From Sporomusa malonica (GTDB taxonomy: Bacteria > Bacillota > Negativicutes > Sporomusales > Sporomusaceae), in NCBI RefSeq assembly GCF_041428715.1, contig NZ_CP155572.1: DNA of 64,000 bases; one strand, written 5' to 3'. The notes beneath the pieces are model-generated. The model saw only the letters and a list, made by a program, of their open reading frames with translations. It did no database searches and had not been told where the DNA came from. The translations under genes were made by a program, and so were the position numbers. This document shows, piece by piece, positions 42,281 to 51,617 of the stretch (the first letter of the stretch is position 1; each line of letters begins with the position of its first letter).

Positions 42281-42447
42281 ATTATGCATGACATCGCTGC
42301 AAATTATGGATACTGGCCGGAAAAAAATAATGGTTAAACCAGGAACCCCATGAAATTTGTGTCAATAATGGGAATACTGTTAAAGGGACTATGTTGACGA
42401 TGAATAAGCTGTGTCAGCAGTTAATTTAATAAGGAGGAAATACATAA

Positions 42448-43734
42448 ATGAAGGTAACAGCGGAAAGAATAGACAATCATAAAACGGTGCTTAATCTTGA
42501 AATACCCCAGACTGAGGTGGCTAAAGCTGTAGAAAAGGCTTACCGCAAGCTGGCTAATCAGGTCAACATTCCCGGTTTCCGTAAAGGCAAAGCTCCTCGC
42601 AAAGTAGTTGAAACGCGTATTGGCAAAGAAGCGCTGCTTGATGAGGCATTTGAAATCCTGGCCCCGGAGGCGTATGCTAAAGCCCTTGAAGAGCAGGCAA
42701 TTGATCCAGTTGGCCGCCCGGAAATTGAGGTTGTTACTTTAGCGGAAGATCAGCCATTAGTGTTTAAAGCCACTGTCGTTAAAAAGCCTGAAGTTACTTT
42801 AGGCCAATATAAAGGTCTTACAATAGAAAAGGCTGCTGCCGAAATCACTGACGCTGACGTAGACAAAGAATTGGAAAAAAATCGCAGCCGTAATGCTAAA
42901 ATGGTGGTAGTAGAAGATGCTGAGCTTAAGCAAGGCGACTTAGCCATTATCGACTTTAAAGGCTTTATTGATGGCGTTCCGTTTGATGGCGGCGAAGGCA
43001 AGAGCTATCCTCTCGAAATCGGTTCTGGCAGCTTTATTCCTGGTTTTGAGGACCAACTAATAGGCGCTAAATCAGGTGAGGAGCGGGAAGTGACTGTTTC
43101 TTTCCCCGTAGATTACTTTGTTCCCGAATTAACTGGTAAAGAAGCTAAGTTCACCGTAAATATCCATGACATCAAGCGTAAGGAAATGCCTGAACTTGAT
43201 GATGAATTTGCCAAAGAAACTGGCGAATTTGATACTCTTGCGGAATTAAAAGCTGACATTAAGAATAAGTTAGAACAGGCTGCCAAAGATAAAGCCGAAC
43301 GCGAGTTCCGCGCAGCAGCCATTAAAGCGGCAGTTGACAACGCTGAAATCGATGTGCCCGAAGTTATGGTTGAAAATCAGATTGACAACATGATTCAAGA
43401 TCTTGACGTAAATTTACAGCAACGCGGCATGCAACTTGCGAAATATCTTGAATATACTAAAATGGATATGGCAGGCTTAAAGGAAAACTACCGCGCTTCA
43501 GCGTTATATAATGTTAAAACTGACCTGGTACTTGAGGCTATTGTTAAAGCCGAAGGGCTTACTGCTGCGCCTGAAGAAATGCAGCAGGAAATTCAGTCTA
43601 TGGCGCAAAATTATCAGACCACGGCTGAGGAAATTGTCAAAGTCATTCGTGAAACCGGCCGGTTCCAGGCGCTTCAGGACTCAGTTCTGCGTAAAAAAGC
43701 TGCCCAAATTGTAATCGAAAGTGTAGTAGCATAA
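42448..43734 (+). CDS. tig: Trigger factor (ribosome-associated chaperone and prolyl isomerase)
   Basis: A 428-residue three-domain chaperone. The N-terminal ribosome-binding domain carries the signature NIPGFRKGKAP near residue 40, the FKBP-type isomerase domain spans about 150-245 (GDLAIIDFKGFIDGVPFDGG), and the helical C-terminal domain follows. Full length. ATG follows AAGGAGG. It heads the conserved tig-clpP-clpX order of Firmicutes. Confidence 0.97.
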   Translation: MKVTAERIDNHKTVLNLEIPQTEVAKAVEKAYRKLANQVNIPGFRKGKAPRKVVETRIGKEALLDEAFEILAPEAYAKALEEQAIDPVGRPEIEVVTLAEDQPLVFKATVVKKPEVTLGQYKGLTIEKAAAEITDADVDKELEKNRSRNAKMVVVEDAELKQGDLAIIDFKGFIDGVPFDGGEGKSYPLEIGSGSFIPGFEDQLIGAKSGEEREVTVSFPVDYFVPELTGKEAKFTVNIHDIKRKEMPELDDEFAKETGEFDTLAELKADIKNKLEQAAKDKAEREFRAAAIKAAVDNAEIDVPEVMVENQIDNMIQDLDVNLQQRGMQLAKYLEYTKMDMAGLKENYRASALYNVKTDLVLEAIVKAEGLTAAPEEMQQEIQSMAQNYQTTAEEIVKVIRETGRFQALQDSVLRKKAAQIVIESVVA

Positions 43735-43761
43735 TAAATTTGGAGTTTGAGGTGATTTGTC

Positions 43762-44367
43762 ATGGCCTATGTGCCAATTGTAGTAGAGCAGTCTAACCGC
43801 GGCGAGCGGGCGTATGATATTTACTCACGGCTGTTAAAAGACCGTATTGTATTTATTGGTGGACCAATTGACGACAATGTGGCTAACTTGGTAATCGCTC
43901 AGCTGCTGTTCTTAGAATCTGAAGACCCGGATAAGGACATTCATATCTATATTAACAGTCCGGGTGGAGTAGTAACTGCTGCTTTGGCCATGTATGATAC
44001 CATGCAGTATGTCAAGCCGGATGTTTCCACTATCTGCATCGGTCAGGCTGCCAGCGCAGGTGCGTTACTGCTTGCAGCTGGCGCTAAAGGTAAACGATAT
44101 GCGCTTCCTAATTCACGGATCATGATTCATCAGCCGCTTGGTGGTGCACAAGGTCAGGCCACCGATATTGAAATTCACGCAAGGGAAATACTCCGCATGC
44201 GGGAACACCTAAATGGCATTCTTGTTCATCATACCGGGCAGGCCATGGAAAAAATTCAAAATGATACCGAACGGGATTTCTTCATGTCCAGTGAGCAAGC
44301 AAAAGACTACGGCCTTATTGACGCAGTCGTAGTGCGGGGTGACAGACACAAGGAGACTCCCAAGTAG
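43762..44367 (+). CDS. clpP: ATP-dependent Clp protease proteolytic subunit
   Basis: A 201-residue serine protease forming the ClpP tetradecamer. The catalytic Ser is in GQAASAGALLLAAG near residue 98, His in RIMIHQPLGG near 123, and the Asp about 50 residues on. Typical N-terminus YVPIVVEQSNRGERAYDIYSRLL. GAGGTGA precedes the ATG. Between tig and clpX with short gaps. Confidence 0.97.
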   Translation: MAYVPIVVEQSNRGERAYDIYSRLLKDRIVFIGGPIDDNVANLVIAQLLFLESEDPDKDIHIYINSPGGVVTAALAMYDTMQYVKPDVSTICIGQAASAGALLLAAGAKGKRYALPNSRIMIHQPLGGAQGQATDIEIHAREILRMREHLNGILVHHTGQAMEKIQNDTERDFFMSSEQAKDYGLIDAVVVRGDRHKETPK

Positions 44368-44379
44368 AGAGGTGGTAAT

Positions 44380-45642
44380 ATGTTGAAATTTGGTGATGAT
44401 AGGGGTCAACTGAAGTGTTCTTTTTGCGGCAAACTGCAGGAACAGGTAAAAAAACTTGTCGCTGGGCCAGGTGTATATATTTGTGATGAATGTATAGAAC
44501 TTTGCAATGAGATCATTGAAGAAGAACTGAGCGAAGATATGGATGTCGAGCTCAGAGATGTCCCTAAGCCCAAAGAGATAAAAGATATCCTTGATCAATA
44601 TGTAATTGGCCAGGAGGAAGCCAAGAAATCACTGGCTGTGGCTGTTTACAATCATTATAAGCGGATCAACTTGGGTGCAAAAATGGATGATGTTGAATTG
44701 CAAAAGTCAAACATCATCATGCTTGGTCCAACTGGTAGCGGCAAAACGCTGTTAGCTCAGACTCTGGCTAAGATTCTCAATGTTCCCTTTGCTGTAGCTG
44801 ATGCGACGTCATTAACTGAGGCAGGCTATGTAGGTGAGGATGTAGAGAACATTCTCTTAAAACTCATACAAGCTGCTGATTATGATGTAGAAAAGGCCGA
44901 AAAGGGTATTGTTTACATTGATGAAATTGATAAAATTGCCCGCAAGTCGGAAAATCCCTCAATTACCCGTGATGTTTCAGGGGAAGGTGTGCAACAGGCC
45001 CTTCTTAAAATTTTGGAAGGAACCGTTGCGAGCGTACCACCTCAGGGCGGGCGCAAACACCCGCACCAGGAGTTTATTCAAATTGATACCACGAACATCC
45101 TCTTTGTTTGCGGTGGTGCTTTTGACGGTATCGACAAGCTGATCAGTGCTAGAACCGGCAAAAAGTCTATGGGCTTTGGCGCTGAAGTTCGCAGCAAAGA
45201 AAAGAAGCAATTAGGCGAGCTGCTCAAGCACATTCTGCCTGAAGACCTCCTCAAATTTGGGCTTATTCCTGAATTTGTCGGGCGTCTACCAGTCATTGTC
45301 ACACTTGACGCCCTTGATGAAGAGGCGTTGGTGCGGATACTGATTGAACCCAAGAATGCGCTGGTTAAACAGTACCAAAAGTTCTTGGAGATTGACAATG
45401 TTCAGCTTGAGTTTAAAGAAGATGCGCTTAAGGCTATCGCCGCCGAAGCATTAAAACGCAATACGGGGGCGAGAGGTCTTAGAGCCATTATCGAAGCCAT
45501 TATGCGCAATGTCATGTATGACATTCCGTCACGTACCGATGTTGCCAAATGTATTGTTACCAAAGAGGTTATAGTTAACAAAGAAGAGCCTATGTTGGTG
45601 ACTGCAGAACGCAAAAACAAGAAAAAAGAGGAATCTGCGTAA
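44380..45642 (+). CDS. clpX: ClpX ATPase, specificity subunit of ClpXP
   Basis: A 420-residue AAA+ unfoldase. The N-terminal zinc-binding domain has CSFCGK...CDECIELC (residues about 12-40). The ATPase core contains LGPTGSGKT near 112-120, Walker B VYIDEIDKI, and the ClpP-docking IGF-type loop appears as MGFGAEV. ATG follows GAGGTGG, 12 bases after clpP. Confidence 0.97.
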   Translation: MLKFGDDRGQLKCSFCGKLQEQVKKLVAGPGVYICDECIELCNEIIEEELSEDMDVELRDVPKPKEIKDILDQYVIGQEEAKKSLAVAVYNHYKRINLGAKMDDVELQKSNIIMLGPTGSGKTLLAQTLAKILNVPFAVADATSLTEAGYVGEDVENILLKLIQAADYDVEKAEKGIVYIDEIDKIARKSENPSITRDVSGEGVQQALLKILEGTVASVPPQGGRKHPHQEFIQIDTTNILFVCGGAFDGIDKLISARTGKKSMGFGAEVRSKEKKQLGELLKHILPEDLLKFGLIPEFVGRLPVIVTLDALDEEALVRILIEPKNALVKQYQKFLEIDNVQLEFKEDALKAIAAEALKRNTGARGLRAIIEAIMRNVMYDIPSRTDVAKCIVTKEVIVNKEEPMLVTAERKNKKKEESA

Positions 45643-45647
45643 CTTTT

Positions 45648-45673
45648 AAGGAGCCGAAAGGCTCCTTTTATTT
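45648..45673 (+). terminator. Terminator of tig-clpP-clpX
   Basis: AAGGAGCC/GGCTCCTT with GAAA loop and TTTTATTT tail. Confidence 0.92.
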
Positions 45674-45789
45674 ATAGACCACCTTGCCGGGTTTTGCCAG
45701 GATAAAATCATGTGCATTGCCTATACTAGACACATAGTAAAGCAAAAACACTCAAATCTTTTTGCCCGGGGAAGGAGGTTCATTGAATT

Positions 45790-47484
45790 TTGGATTATGC
45801 TGTAAATATTATCAGTGTGATTCAGTTGTTTTTTGCCGTGGTTATCGGGCTCTATTTCTGGAACCTACTTAAATCGCAGCAAGGCAACAGGATGGCGGTA
45901 GAGCGCGAATCCAGAAAAGAAATGGACAAACTGCAAAAGATGCGGGAAATATCCTTAACCGAACCGCTGGCTGAAAAAACTCGGCCGACCGATTTTTCCG
46001 AAATTGTTGGTCAGGAAGAAGGCTTGAAAGCGCTCCGTGCAGCGTTATGTGGTTCTAATCCTCAGCATGTACTTATTTACGGACCGCCTGGCGTAGGTAA
46101 AACAGCGGCTGCCCGTTTAGTACTGAATGAAGCTAGGCGGAACGGCTATTCGCCATTTAAGATTGCTGCCAAATTCATTGAGCTTGACGCTACGACAGCT
46201 AGATTTGATGAACGTGGTATTGCAGATCCTCTTATTGGTACAGTACATGATCCGATCTATCAAGGGGCCGGCCAAATGGGAATGGCTGGGATTCCCCAGC
46301 CGAAATCTGGAGCCGTAACTAAAGCGCATGGTGGCGTACTTTTTATTGACGAAATTGGTGAACTCCACCATATTCAAATGAATAAACTATTAAAGGTGCT
46401 GGAAGACCGGAAGGTTTTTTTGGACAGTTCATATTACAACAGTGAAGATACTAACATACCTCAGCATATACATGACATATTTCAAAACGGTCTTCCGGCA
46501 GATTTTAGGCTTATTGGTGCGACTACCCGGATGCCTCAGGACATTCCACCAGCAATCCGTTCCCGCTGTGTCGAAATATTCTTCCGGCCGCTTTTATCTG
46601 ATGAAATTGCAAAAGTAGCCCTAAATGCCGCAAAGAAAATTGACTATAGGATTGATGACGGTGCTATGGAAGTTATTAAACGATACGCGAGCAACGGACG
46701 AGAAGCGGTAAATATCATCCAAATTGCTGCTGGCATTGTTCAAAGCTGCGGCAAAAATGAACGAGCTATTACGCAAGCTGATGCTGAGTGGGTTATTAAC
46801 TTTGGTCAATATAGCCCGCGGCCTGAGAAAAAAATTCCACTCAAACCCCAAGTTGGCGTAGTAAACGGTCTGGCTGTATATGGAGCAAATATTGGCATGC
46901 TGATGGAATTGGAAGTAACAGCGGTGCCTAATAATTACGGCACGGGAAAAGTCACAGTTACCGGCGTCGTGGATGAAGAAGAGATTGCTTCCCAGGGGCG
47001 TACCGTACGTCGCAAAAGCATGGCTAAAGGTTCGCTAGACAATGTACTTACTGTATTAGCCAAAGAATTTAATATTGAATACCTAAAATATGACATACAT
47101 GTAAACTTTCCTGGCGGTGTTCCTGTGGACGGTCCGTCCGCCGGTGTGACGGTCGCAGCGGCTATTTACTCAGCTGTACACAATATACCTATTGATAACA
47201 CTGTTGCGATGACTGGCGAAATTTCTATTCGTGGCCTAGTAAAACCTGTTGGTGGAGTTAGTGCCAAGGTAGCAGCCGCCAAACAGGCTGGTGCCCGCCG
47301 GGTTATAATCCCCAAGGAAAATTGGCAGGAGTTATATAAGGGGATGGATATTGAGGTCATTCCTGTTGAAACCCTTCAAGAAGCATTAAAACATATAATG
47401 GTTAAGACAAATGAAGTTCTGCGGCAGGATGGACCAGCCACAATGCCCGATGTATTGGCGGCTGCCGGCATCGATAAGGTGTAA
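45790..47484 (+). CDS. lonB: LonB-type ATP-dependent protease
   Basis: A 564-residue membrane-anchored Lon homologue typical of sporulating Firmicutes. One N-terminal helix (about 5-23) anchors it. The AAA domain has YGPPGVGKTAAAR near 99 and FIDEIGELHH, and the protease domain has the Ser in VDGPSAGVT and the Lys about 43 residues later in PVGGVSAKV. The start is TTG about 10 bases after GAAGGAGG. Directly upstream of lon, separated by a terminator. Confidence 0.93.
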   Translation: MDYAVNIISVIQLFFAVVIGLYFWNLLKSQQGNRMAVERESRKEMDKLQKMREISLTEPLAEKTRPTDFSEIVGQEEGLKALRAALCGSNPQHVLIYGPPGVGKTAAARLVLNEARRNGYSPFKIAAKFIELDATTARFDERGIADPLIGTVHDPIYQGAGQMGMAGIPQPKSGAVTKAHGGVLFIDEIGELHHIQMNKLLKVLEDRKVFLDSSYYNSEDTNIPQHIHDIFQNGLPADFRLIGATTRMPQDIPPAIRSRCVEIFFRPLLSDEIAKVALNAAKKIDYRIDDGAMEVIKRYASNGREAVNIIQIAAGIVQSCGKNERAITQADAEWVINFGQYSPRPEKKIPLKPQVGVVNGLAVYGANIGMLMELEVTAVPNNYGTGKVTVTGVVDEEEIASQGRTVRRKSMAKGSLDNVLTVLAKEFNIEYLKYDIHVNFPGGVPVDGPSAGVTVAAAIYSAVHNIPIDNTVAMTGEISIRGLVKPVGGVSAKVAAAKQAGARRVIIPKENWQELYKGMDIEVIPVETLQEALKHIMVKTNEVLRQDGPATMPDVLAAAGIDKV

Positions 47485-47493
47485 ATTAATTTT

Positions 47494-47520
47494 AGCCGGG
47501 TTATTAACCCGGCTGTTATT
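47494..47520 (+). terminator. Terminator between lonB and lon
   Basis: AGCCGGGTT/AACCCGGCT with ATT loop and GTTATTGTT tail. Confidence 0.85.
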
Positions 47521-47632
47521 GTTGGCAAATAAAAGGATTTTTTAATAAGCACTCAGAATATTTTAAATAGCGGTGTTGAAACTACTATTAACTCATTAAA
47601 TACCGTAGGGTTACCGAAGGGAGGAAGCAATT

Positions 47633-49948
47633 TTGGCGGAAAAACGGCGTACAATACCACTCTTGCCGCTGCGAGGCATATTAGTCTTTCCATATATGAT
47701 TATCCATCTGGATGTAGGCAGGGAAAAGTCGATTAGTGCATTGGAAGAAGCAATGGTACAAGACAGGCTTATCATGCTGGCCACACAAAAAGACGCTCAA
47801 AACGACACACCTCAGCCTGAAGATATTTTTTCAGTGGGCACTGTCGCTGAAATTAAGCAGTTATTGAAGTTACCAGGAGGCACTATCCGAGTGCTGGTTG
47901 AAGGCCTGCATCGAGGGGAAATTGAAGAGTTTATCAGCTTTGATCCTTATTATCAGGTGGAAATTCGCGAGTTTTCCGATGTGGAACCTAAAACGCCGGA
48001 AATTGAAGCACTTACTCGAACAGCCATTAATCAGTTTGAACAATGGGTTAAACTGAGTAAAAAAATACCGCCTGAAACATTGGTATCTGTGGTTGTCGTT
48101 GAAGAACCAGGCCGGTTGACTGATCTTATCGCCAGCCATTTATCACTCAAAATTGAAGATAAACAAATACTATTAGAGGCAGTCAGTGTCACTGATCGAC
48201 TGGAGCGCTTATGTGAAATTCTGGGCCGTGAGATGGAAATTCTCGAACTTGAAAAAAAGATTCATGTTCGGGTTCGCAAGCAGATGGAAAAAACGCAAAA
48301 AGAATATTATTTGCGTGAGCAACTCAAGGCTATTCAAAAAGAATTGGGCGAAAAAGATGAGCGCACAGCCGAAGTAGAAGAGTATCGTCAGCGGGTTAAA
48401 GAACAAAATCTGCCTAAAGAAGTAGCTGAAAAAATTAATAAAGAGATTGACCGCCTGGAGAAAATGCCGCCGATGGTGGCTGAAAGCGGTGTAATTCGAA
48501 CATATCTAGACTGGCTCTTGACATTGCCGTGGAATATTGAGACCGAAGACCGTCTGGATATAACTGTGGCCGAAGGAATATTGGATGAAGACCACTATGG
48601 TTTGGAAAAAGTTAAGGAGCGTATCTTAGAATACCTCTCTATCCGTAAATTGACTGAGAAAATGAAGGGCCCTATTCTATGCCTTGTGGGACCCCCTGGT
48701 GTTGGTAAAACCTCATTAGCCCGCTCCATAGCCCGGGCTATGGAACGTAAATTTGTACGCGTTTCATTAGGTGGCGTCCGCGATGAAGCCGAAATTAGGG
48801 GGCACCGCCGTACCTATGTTGGAGCATTGCCTGGGCGTGTTATACAAGGCATGCGTACTGTCGGTTCAAAAAATCCAGTATTTCTCTTGGATGAAATTGA
48901 TAAGATGAGCGCCGACTTCCGAGGCGACCCATCAGCCGCTCTCCTAGAAGTTCTTGATCCTGAACAAAATAACTCGTTTAGCGATCATTATATTGAATTG
49001 CCGTACGACTTATCCCGGGTACTTTGGGTGGTAACAGCCAATGTAATGCATAATATCCCGCGGCCATTGTTAGATCGTATGGAAGTTATCACAATTGCCG
49101 GTTATACCGAAGAAGAAAAGGTTGAGATAGCTAAACGCTATCTTGTTCCCAAACAAACAACTGACCATGGCCTAACGGCTAAGCAAATCTCTTTCTCTGA
49201 GGGTACTATTCAAAAGGTTATTCGTGACTATACCCGTGAGGCTGGAGTAAGAAACCTTGAACGTAATATTGCTAATCTCTGCCGTAAAGCCGCTCGCAAA
49301 ATCGTTCAAGAACAGGGTCCTACTATCAAAATCACAGCGCAAAATCTGCATACCTTCCTTGGTGCACCCAAATACCGTCATGCCCAAGCTGAAGAAACCA
49401 GCCAGGTAGGCGTGGCTACCGGATTGGCTTGGACCGAAGTAGGTGGCGACGTGCTGGCGGTTGAAATCTCTACCATGAAAGGTAAAGGTAAGTTGACCTT
49501 AACCGGACAACTCGGTGATGTTATGCAAGAATCGGCCCAGGCGGGATTCAGCTATATCCGCTCACGGGCCAAAGAGTTAGGGATTGAAGAAGATTTTCAT
49601 GAAAAACTTGATATTCACATTCACCTGCCAGAAGGTGCCATTCCCAAAGATGGCCCGTCAGCCGGGATTACTATGGCTACTGCCGTTGCTTCGGCACTTA
49701 CCGGTAAACCGGTAAGAAGCGATGTAGCCATGACCGGAGAAATAACTCTTCGTGGCCGGGTATTGCCTGTTGGCGGTGTTAAAGAGAAAGTACTTGCCGC
49801 TCACCGGGCAGGTATTAAGAAGGTTATGCTTCCCAAAGAAAACAAGCGAGATATTGACGAAATTCCGGCTAATGTTAAACGCAGTTTAGAGTTTGTCCTT
49901 GTTGAACATATGGATGAAGTCCTTAAAACAGCACTGGTGACCGAGTAA
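47633..49948 (+). CDS. lon: ATP-dependent protease Lon (LonA)
   Basis: A 771-residue cytosolic protease. The N-terminal substrate-binding domain begins PLLPLRGILVFPYMI. The AAA domain has VGPPGVGKTSLARSIA near 352 and FLLDEIDKM. The protease domain has the catalytic Ser in KDGPSAGITMATA and Lys in PVGGVKEKVLAA. Start TTG follows GGGAGGAAG. Its last base overlaps the ysxC start, so the two genes are coupled. Confidence 0.97.
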   Translation: MAEKRRTIPLLPLRGILVFPYMIIHLDVGREKSISALEEAMVQDRLIMLATQKDAQNDTPQPEDIFSVGTVAEIKQLLKLPGGTIRVLVEGLHRGEIEEFISFDPYYQVEIREFSDVEPKTPEIEALTRTAINQFEQWVKLSKKIPPETLVSVVVVEEPGRLTDLIASHLSLKIEDKQILLEAVSVTDRLERLCEILGREMEILELEKKIHVRVRKQMEKTQKEYYLREQLKAIQKELGEKDERTAEVEEYRQRVKEQNLPKEVAEKINKEIDRLEKMPPMVAESGVIRTYLDWLLTLPWNIETEDRLDITVAEGILDEDHYGLEKVKERILEYLSIRKLTEKMKGPILCLVGPPGVGKTSLARSIARAMERKFVRVSLGGVRDEAEIRGHRRTYVGALPGRVIQGMRTVGSKNPVFLLDEIDKMSADFRGDPSAALLEVLDPEQNNSFSDHYIELPYDLSRVLWVVTANVMHNIPRPLLDRMEVITIAGYTEEEKVEIAKRYLVPKQTTDHGLTAKQISFSEGTIQKVIRDYTREAGVRNLERNIANLCRKAARKIVQEQGPTIKITAQNLHTFLGAPKYRHAQAEETSQVGVATGLAWTEVGGDVLAVEISTMKGKGKLTLTGQLGDVMQESAQAGFSYIRSRAKELGIEEDFHEKLDIHIHLPEGAIPKDGPSAGITMATAVASALTGKPVRSDVAMTGEITLRGRVLPVGGVKEKVLAAHRAGIKKVMLPKENKRDIDEIPANVKRSLEFVLVEHMDEVLKTALVTE

Positions 49949-50586
49949 TGGTAGATGATGCTTCATTTAATATTATAAATGCCAGCTATGCAGCTACTGC
50001 TGTTAATGCCAGCCAGTATCCAGAGGGCGGCTTAAGCGAGATTGCTTTTATTGGCCGCTCGAATGTCGGCAAGTCATCACTCATTAACTCGCTGTGTCGA
50101 CAGAATGGTCTGGCTCGTACCAGTAGAACCCCAGGCAAGACCCAGACTATTAATTACTTCCGTCTTACAGGCAAACTTCCCGACGAGTCGCGGTTAGAAT
50201 TTATGCTGGTTGACCTGCCTGGCTATGGTTATGCCAAAAGGGCTCAAACAGCCCGCTCGACTTGGTCTAAATTTATTGAAGAGTACTGGCTCAAGTCAAC
50301 GCGGCTTAAGCTGGTGTGCCAATTGATTGACATTCGCCATCCGCCAATGGAGAGTGATATTAACGTCTATCAATGGCTGGTGGAGCATGGCCTTAATGTT
50401 CAAGTGGTGACTACAAAAGCTGATAAAATTACCAAAGGACGCATTCAGCAGCATATACAGGTGATTGCCAAAGGCATTAATATGCCTCAACTGAGTCAGG
50501 ACGGACGTATTATCACTTATTCAGCAGTAAATGGCGCTGGGCGGGATGAACTTCTTGACGTTATTAGGAATATTTTGCTAAAATAA
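49948..50586 (+). CDS. ysxC: Ribosome-biogenesis GTPase EngB/YsxC
   Basis: A 212-residue GTPase for large-subunit assembly. G1 is GRSNVGKSSL near 36-45, G2 includes RTPGKTQTINYF, G3 is DLPGYGYA, and G4 is TKADK, all characteristic of EngB. Overlaps the lon stop by one base (AATGG), a common Firmicute neighbour arrangement. Confidence 0.96.
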   Translation: MVDDASFNIINASYAATAVNASQYPEGGLSEIAFIGRSNVGKSSLINSLCRQNGLARTSRTPGKTQTINYFRLTGKLPDESRLEFMLVDLPGYGYAKRAQTARSTWSKFIEEYWLKSTRLKLVCQLIDIRHPPMESDINVYQWLVEHGLNVQVVTTKADKITKGRIQQHIQVIAKGINMPQLSQDGRIITYSAVNGAGRDELLDVIRNILLK

Positions 50587-50604
50587 TAGTACTGCACGGA
50601 GGGG

Positions 50605-50631
50605 GGGGGACAGTCGGCCGGCTGTTCCCTT
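50605..50631 (+). terminator. Terminator-like hairpin after ysxC
   Basis: GGGGACAG(T)CGGCCG(G)CTGTTCCC stem preceded by a run of G and followed by TTTACTTAATT. Confidence 0.6.
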
Positions 50632-50664
50632 TACTTAATTGTACATTATAGTCAGGAGGCGTAC

Positions 50665-51114
50665 ATGCTGACCACTTTTGACAAAGACCTGCTTAATCTT
50701 ATCCAAACGAAATTACCTATCGCGCCGCGTCCGTTTGCTCAGGTGGCTGAGTGGTTGAAAGTTGATGAAGCTACCGTGCTGGCGCGATTGAATTGGCTCA
50801 AAGATCATGGTTATATAAGACGGTTTGGTGCTTTTTTCGACTCATCTTGCCTAGGTTATGTTAGTACACTGGCAGCAGTTAAAGTGAGTCCTACTTGTAT
50901 TGAAGCTGTTGCGGGGGCGATTAACGCCTTTCCTGGTGTTACCCATAACTATGAGCGTGAGGGCGAATATGACCTTTGGTTTACGCTTCTTACTCCAGAT
51001 CAGGCATGTCAGGACCTGGCACTAACTGCCATTCGTAATCTACCTGGGGTTGATAGCCTTATTAGCCTGCCTGCCACGGAAAAGTATAAGGTGAGTGTGG
51101 AATTCAATCTATGA
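50665..51114 (+). CDS. ahbA: Siroheme decarboxylase subunit AhbA (Lrp-like)
   Basis: A 149-residue protein with an N-terminal winged helix and a C-terminal Lrp-like ligand fold, of the AhbA/NirD-L family. Visible features include LNWLKDHGYIRRFGAFF and the VTHNYEREGEYDLWFTL segment with the family's His-Asn-Tyr. With AhbB it removes two carboxylates from siroheme, giving didecarboxysiroheme in the siroheme-dependent heme route. AhbC and AhbD are not in the window. ATG follows CAGGAGG. Confidence 0.85.
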   Translation: MLTTFDKDLLNLIQTKLPIAPRPFAQVAEWLKVDEATVLARLNWLKDHGYIRRFGAFFDSSCLGYVSTLAAVKVSPTCIEAVAGAINAFPGVTHNYEREGEYDLWFTLLTPDQACQDLALTAIRNLPGVDSLISLPATEKYKVSVEFNL

Positions 51115-51122
51115 GGTGTCTT

Positions 51123-51617
51123 ATGTTGGATAACCTGGATAAAAAGATAATCGCTGTCATGCAGGGAGATTTTCCCTTAGTAGCTGAACCTTATAAGGAA
51201 TTAGCCGGTCAAATTGGGATCAGCGAGAATGAGCTTCTGGAAAGATTGACTAAGTATCGTAAGTCTGGACAACTGCGTAAGATGGGAGCCGTACTCAGGC
51301 ACAGGGAAGTTGGTTATGCAGCTAATGCTTTGTGCGCCTGGATAGTACCTGAACAGCACCTTGCCAAAGTAGGAGAACTTATGTCAGGGTTTAAGGCTGT
51401 TACTCACTGTTATGCCCGTATTCCGCAACCGGAGTGGCCTTATAATTTTTACACAATGCTGCATGCACACACACGGGATGAGTGCCGGTGTATAGCTGCG
51501 GAACTGGCGCAAGCCGCCGGCCTTCAGAAATACACACTGTTATTCAGCACACGGGAATGGAAAAAAACCAGTATGAGTTATTTTCCTGAGTATGCTAAAG
51601 GAGAGGAAGCGACTTGA
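51123..51617 (+). CDS. ahbB: Siroheme decarboxylase subunit AhbB (Lrp-like)
   Basis: A 164-residue partner of AhbA with the same two-domain layout: DLDKKII-type N-terminus, RKMGAVLRHREVGY, and AVTHCYARIPQPEWPYNFYTMLH with the catalytic-type His. ATG at 51123 is preferred since GAGGTG lies just upstream. An ATG at 51111 overlapping the ahbA stop would add four residues. Stop overlaps the next gene (TTGA), so ahbA-ahbB-ptb is one unit. Confidence 0.85.
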   Translation: MLDNLDKKIIAVMQGDFPLVAEPYKELAGQIGISENELLERLTKYRKSGQLRKMGAVLRHREVGYAANALCAWIVPEQHLAKVGELMSGFKAVTHCYARIPQPEWPYNFYTMLHAHTRDECRCIAAELAQAAGLQKYTLLFSTREWKKTSMSYFPEYAKGEEAT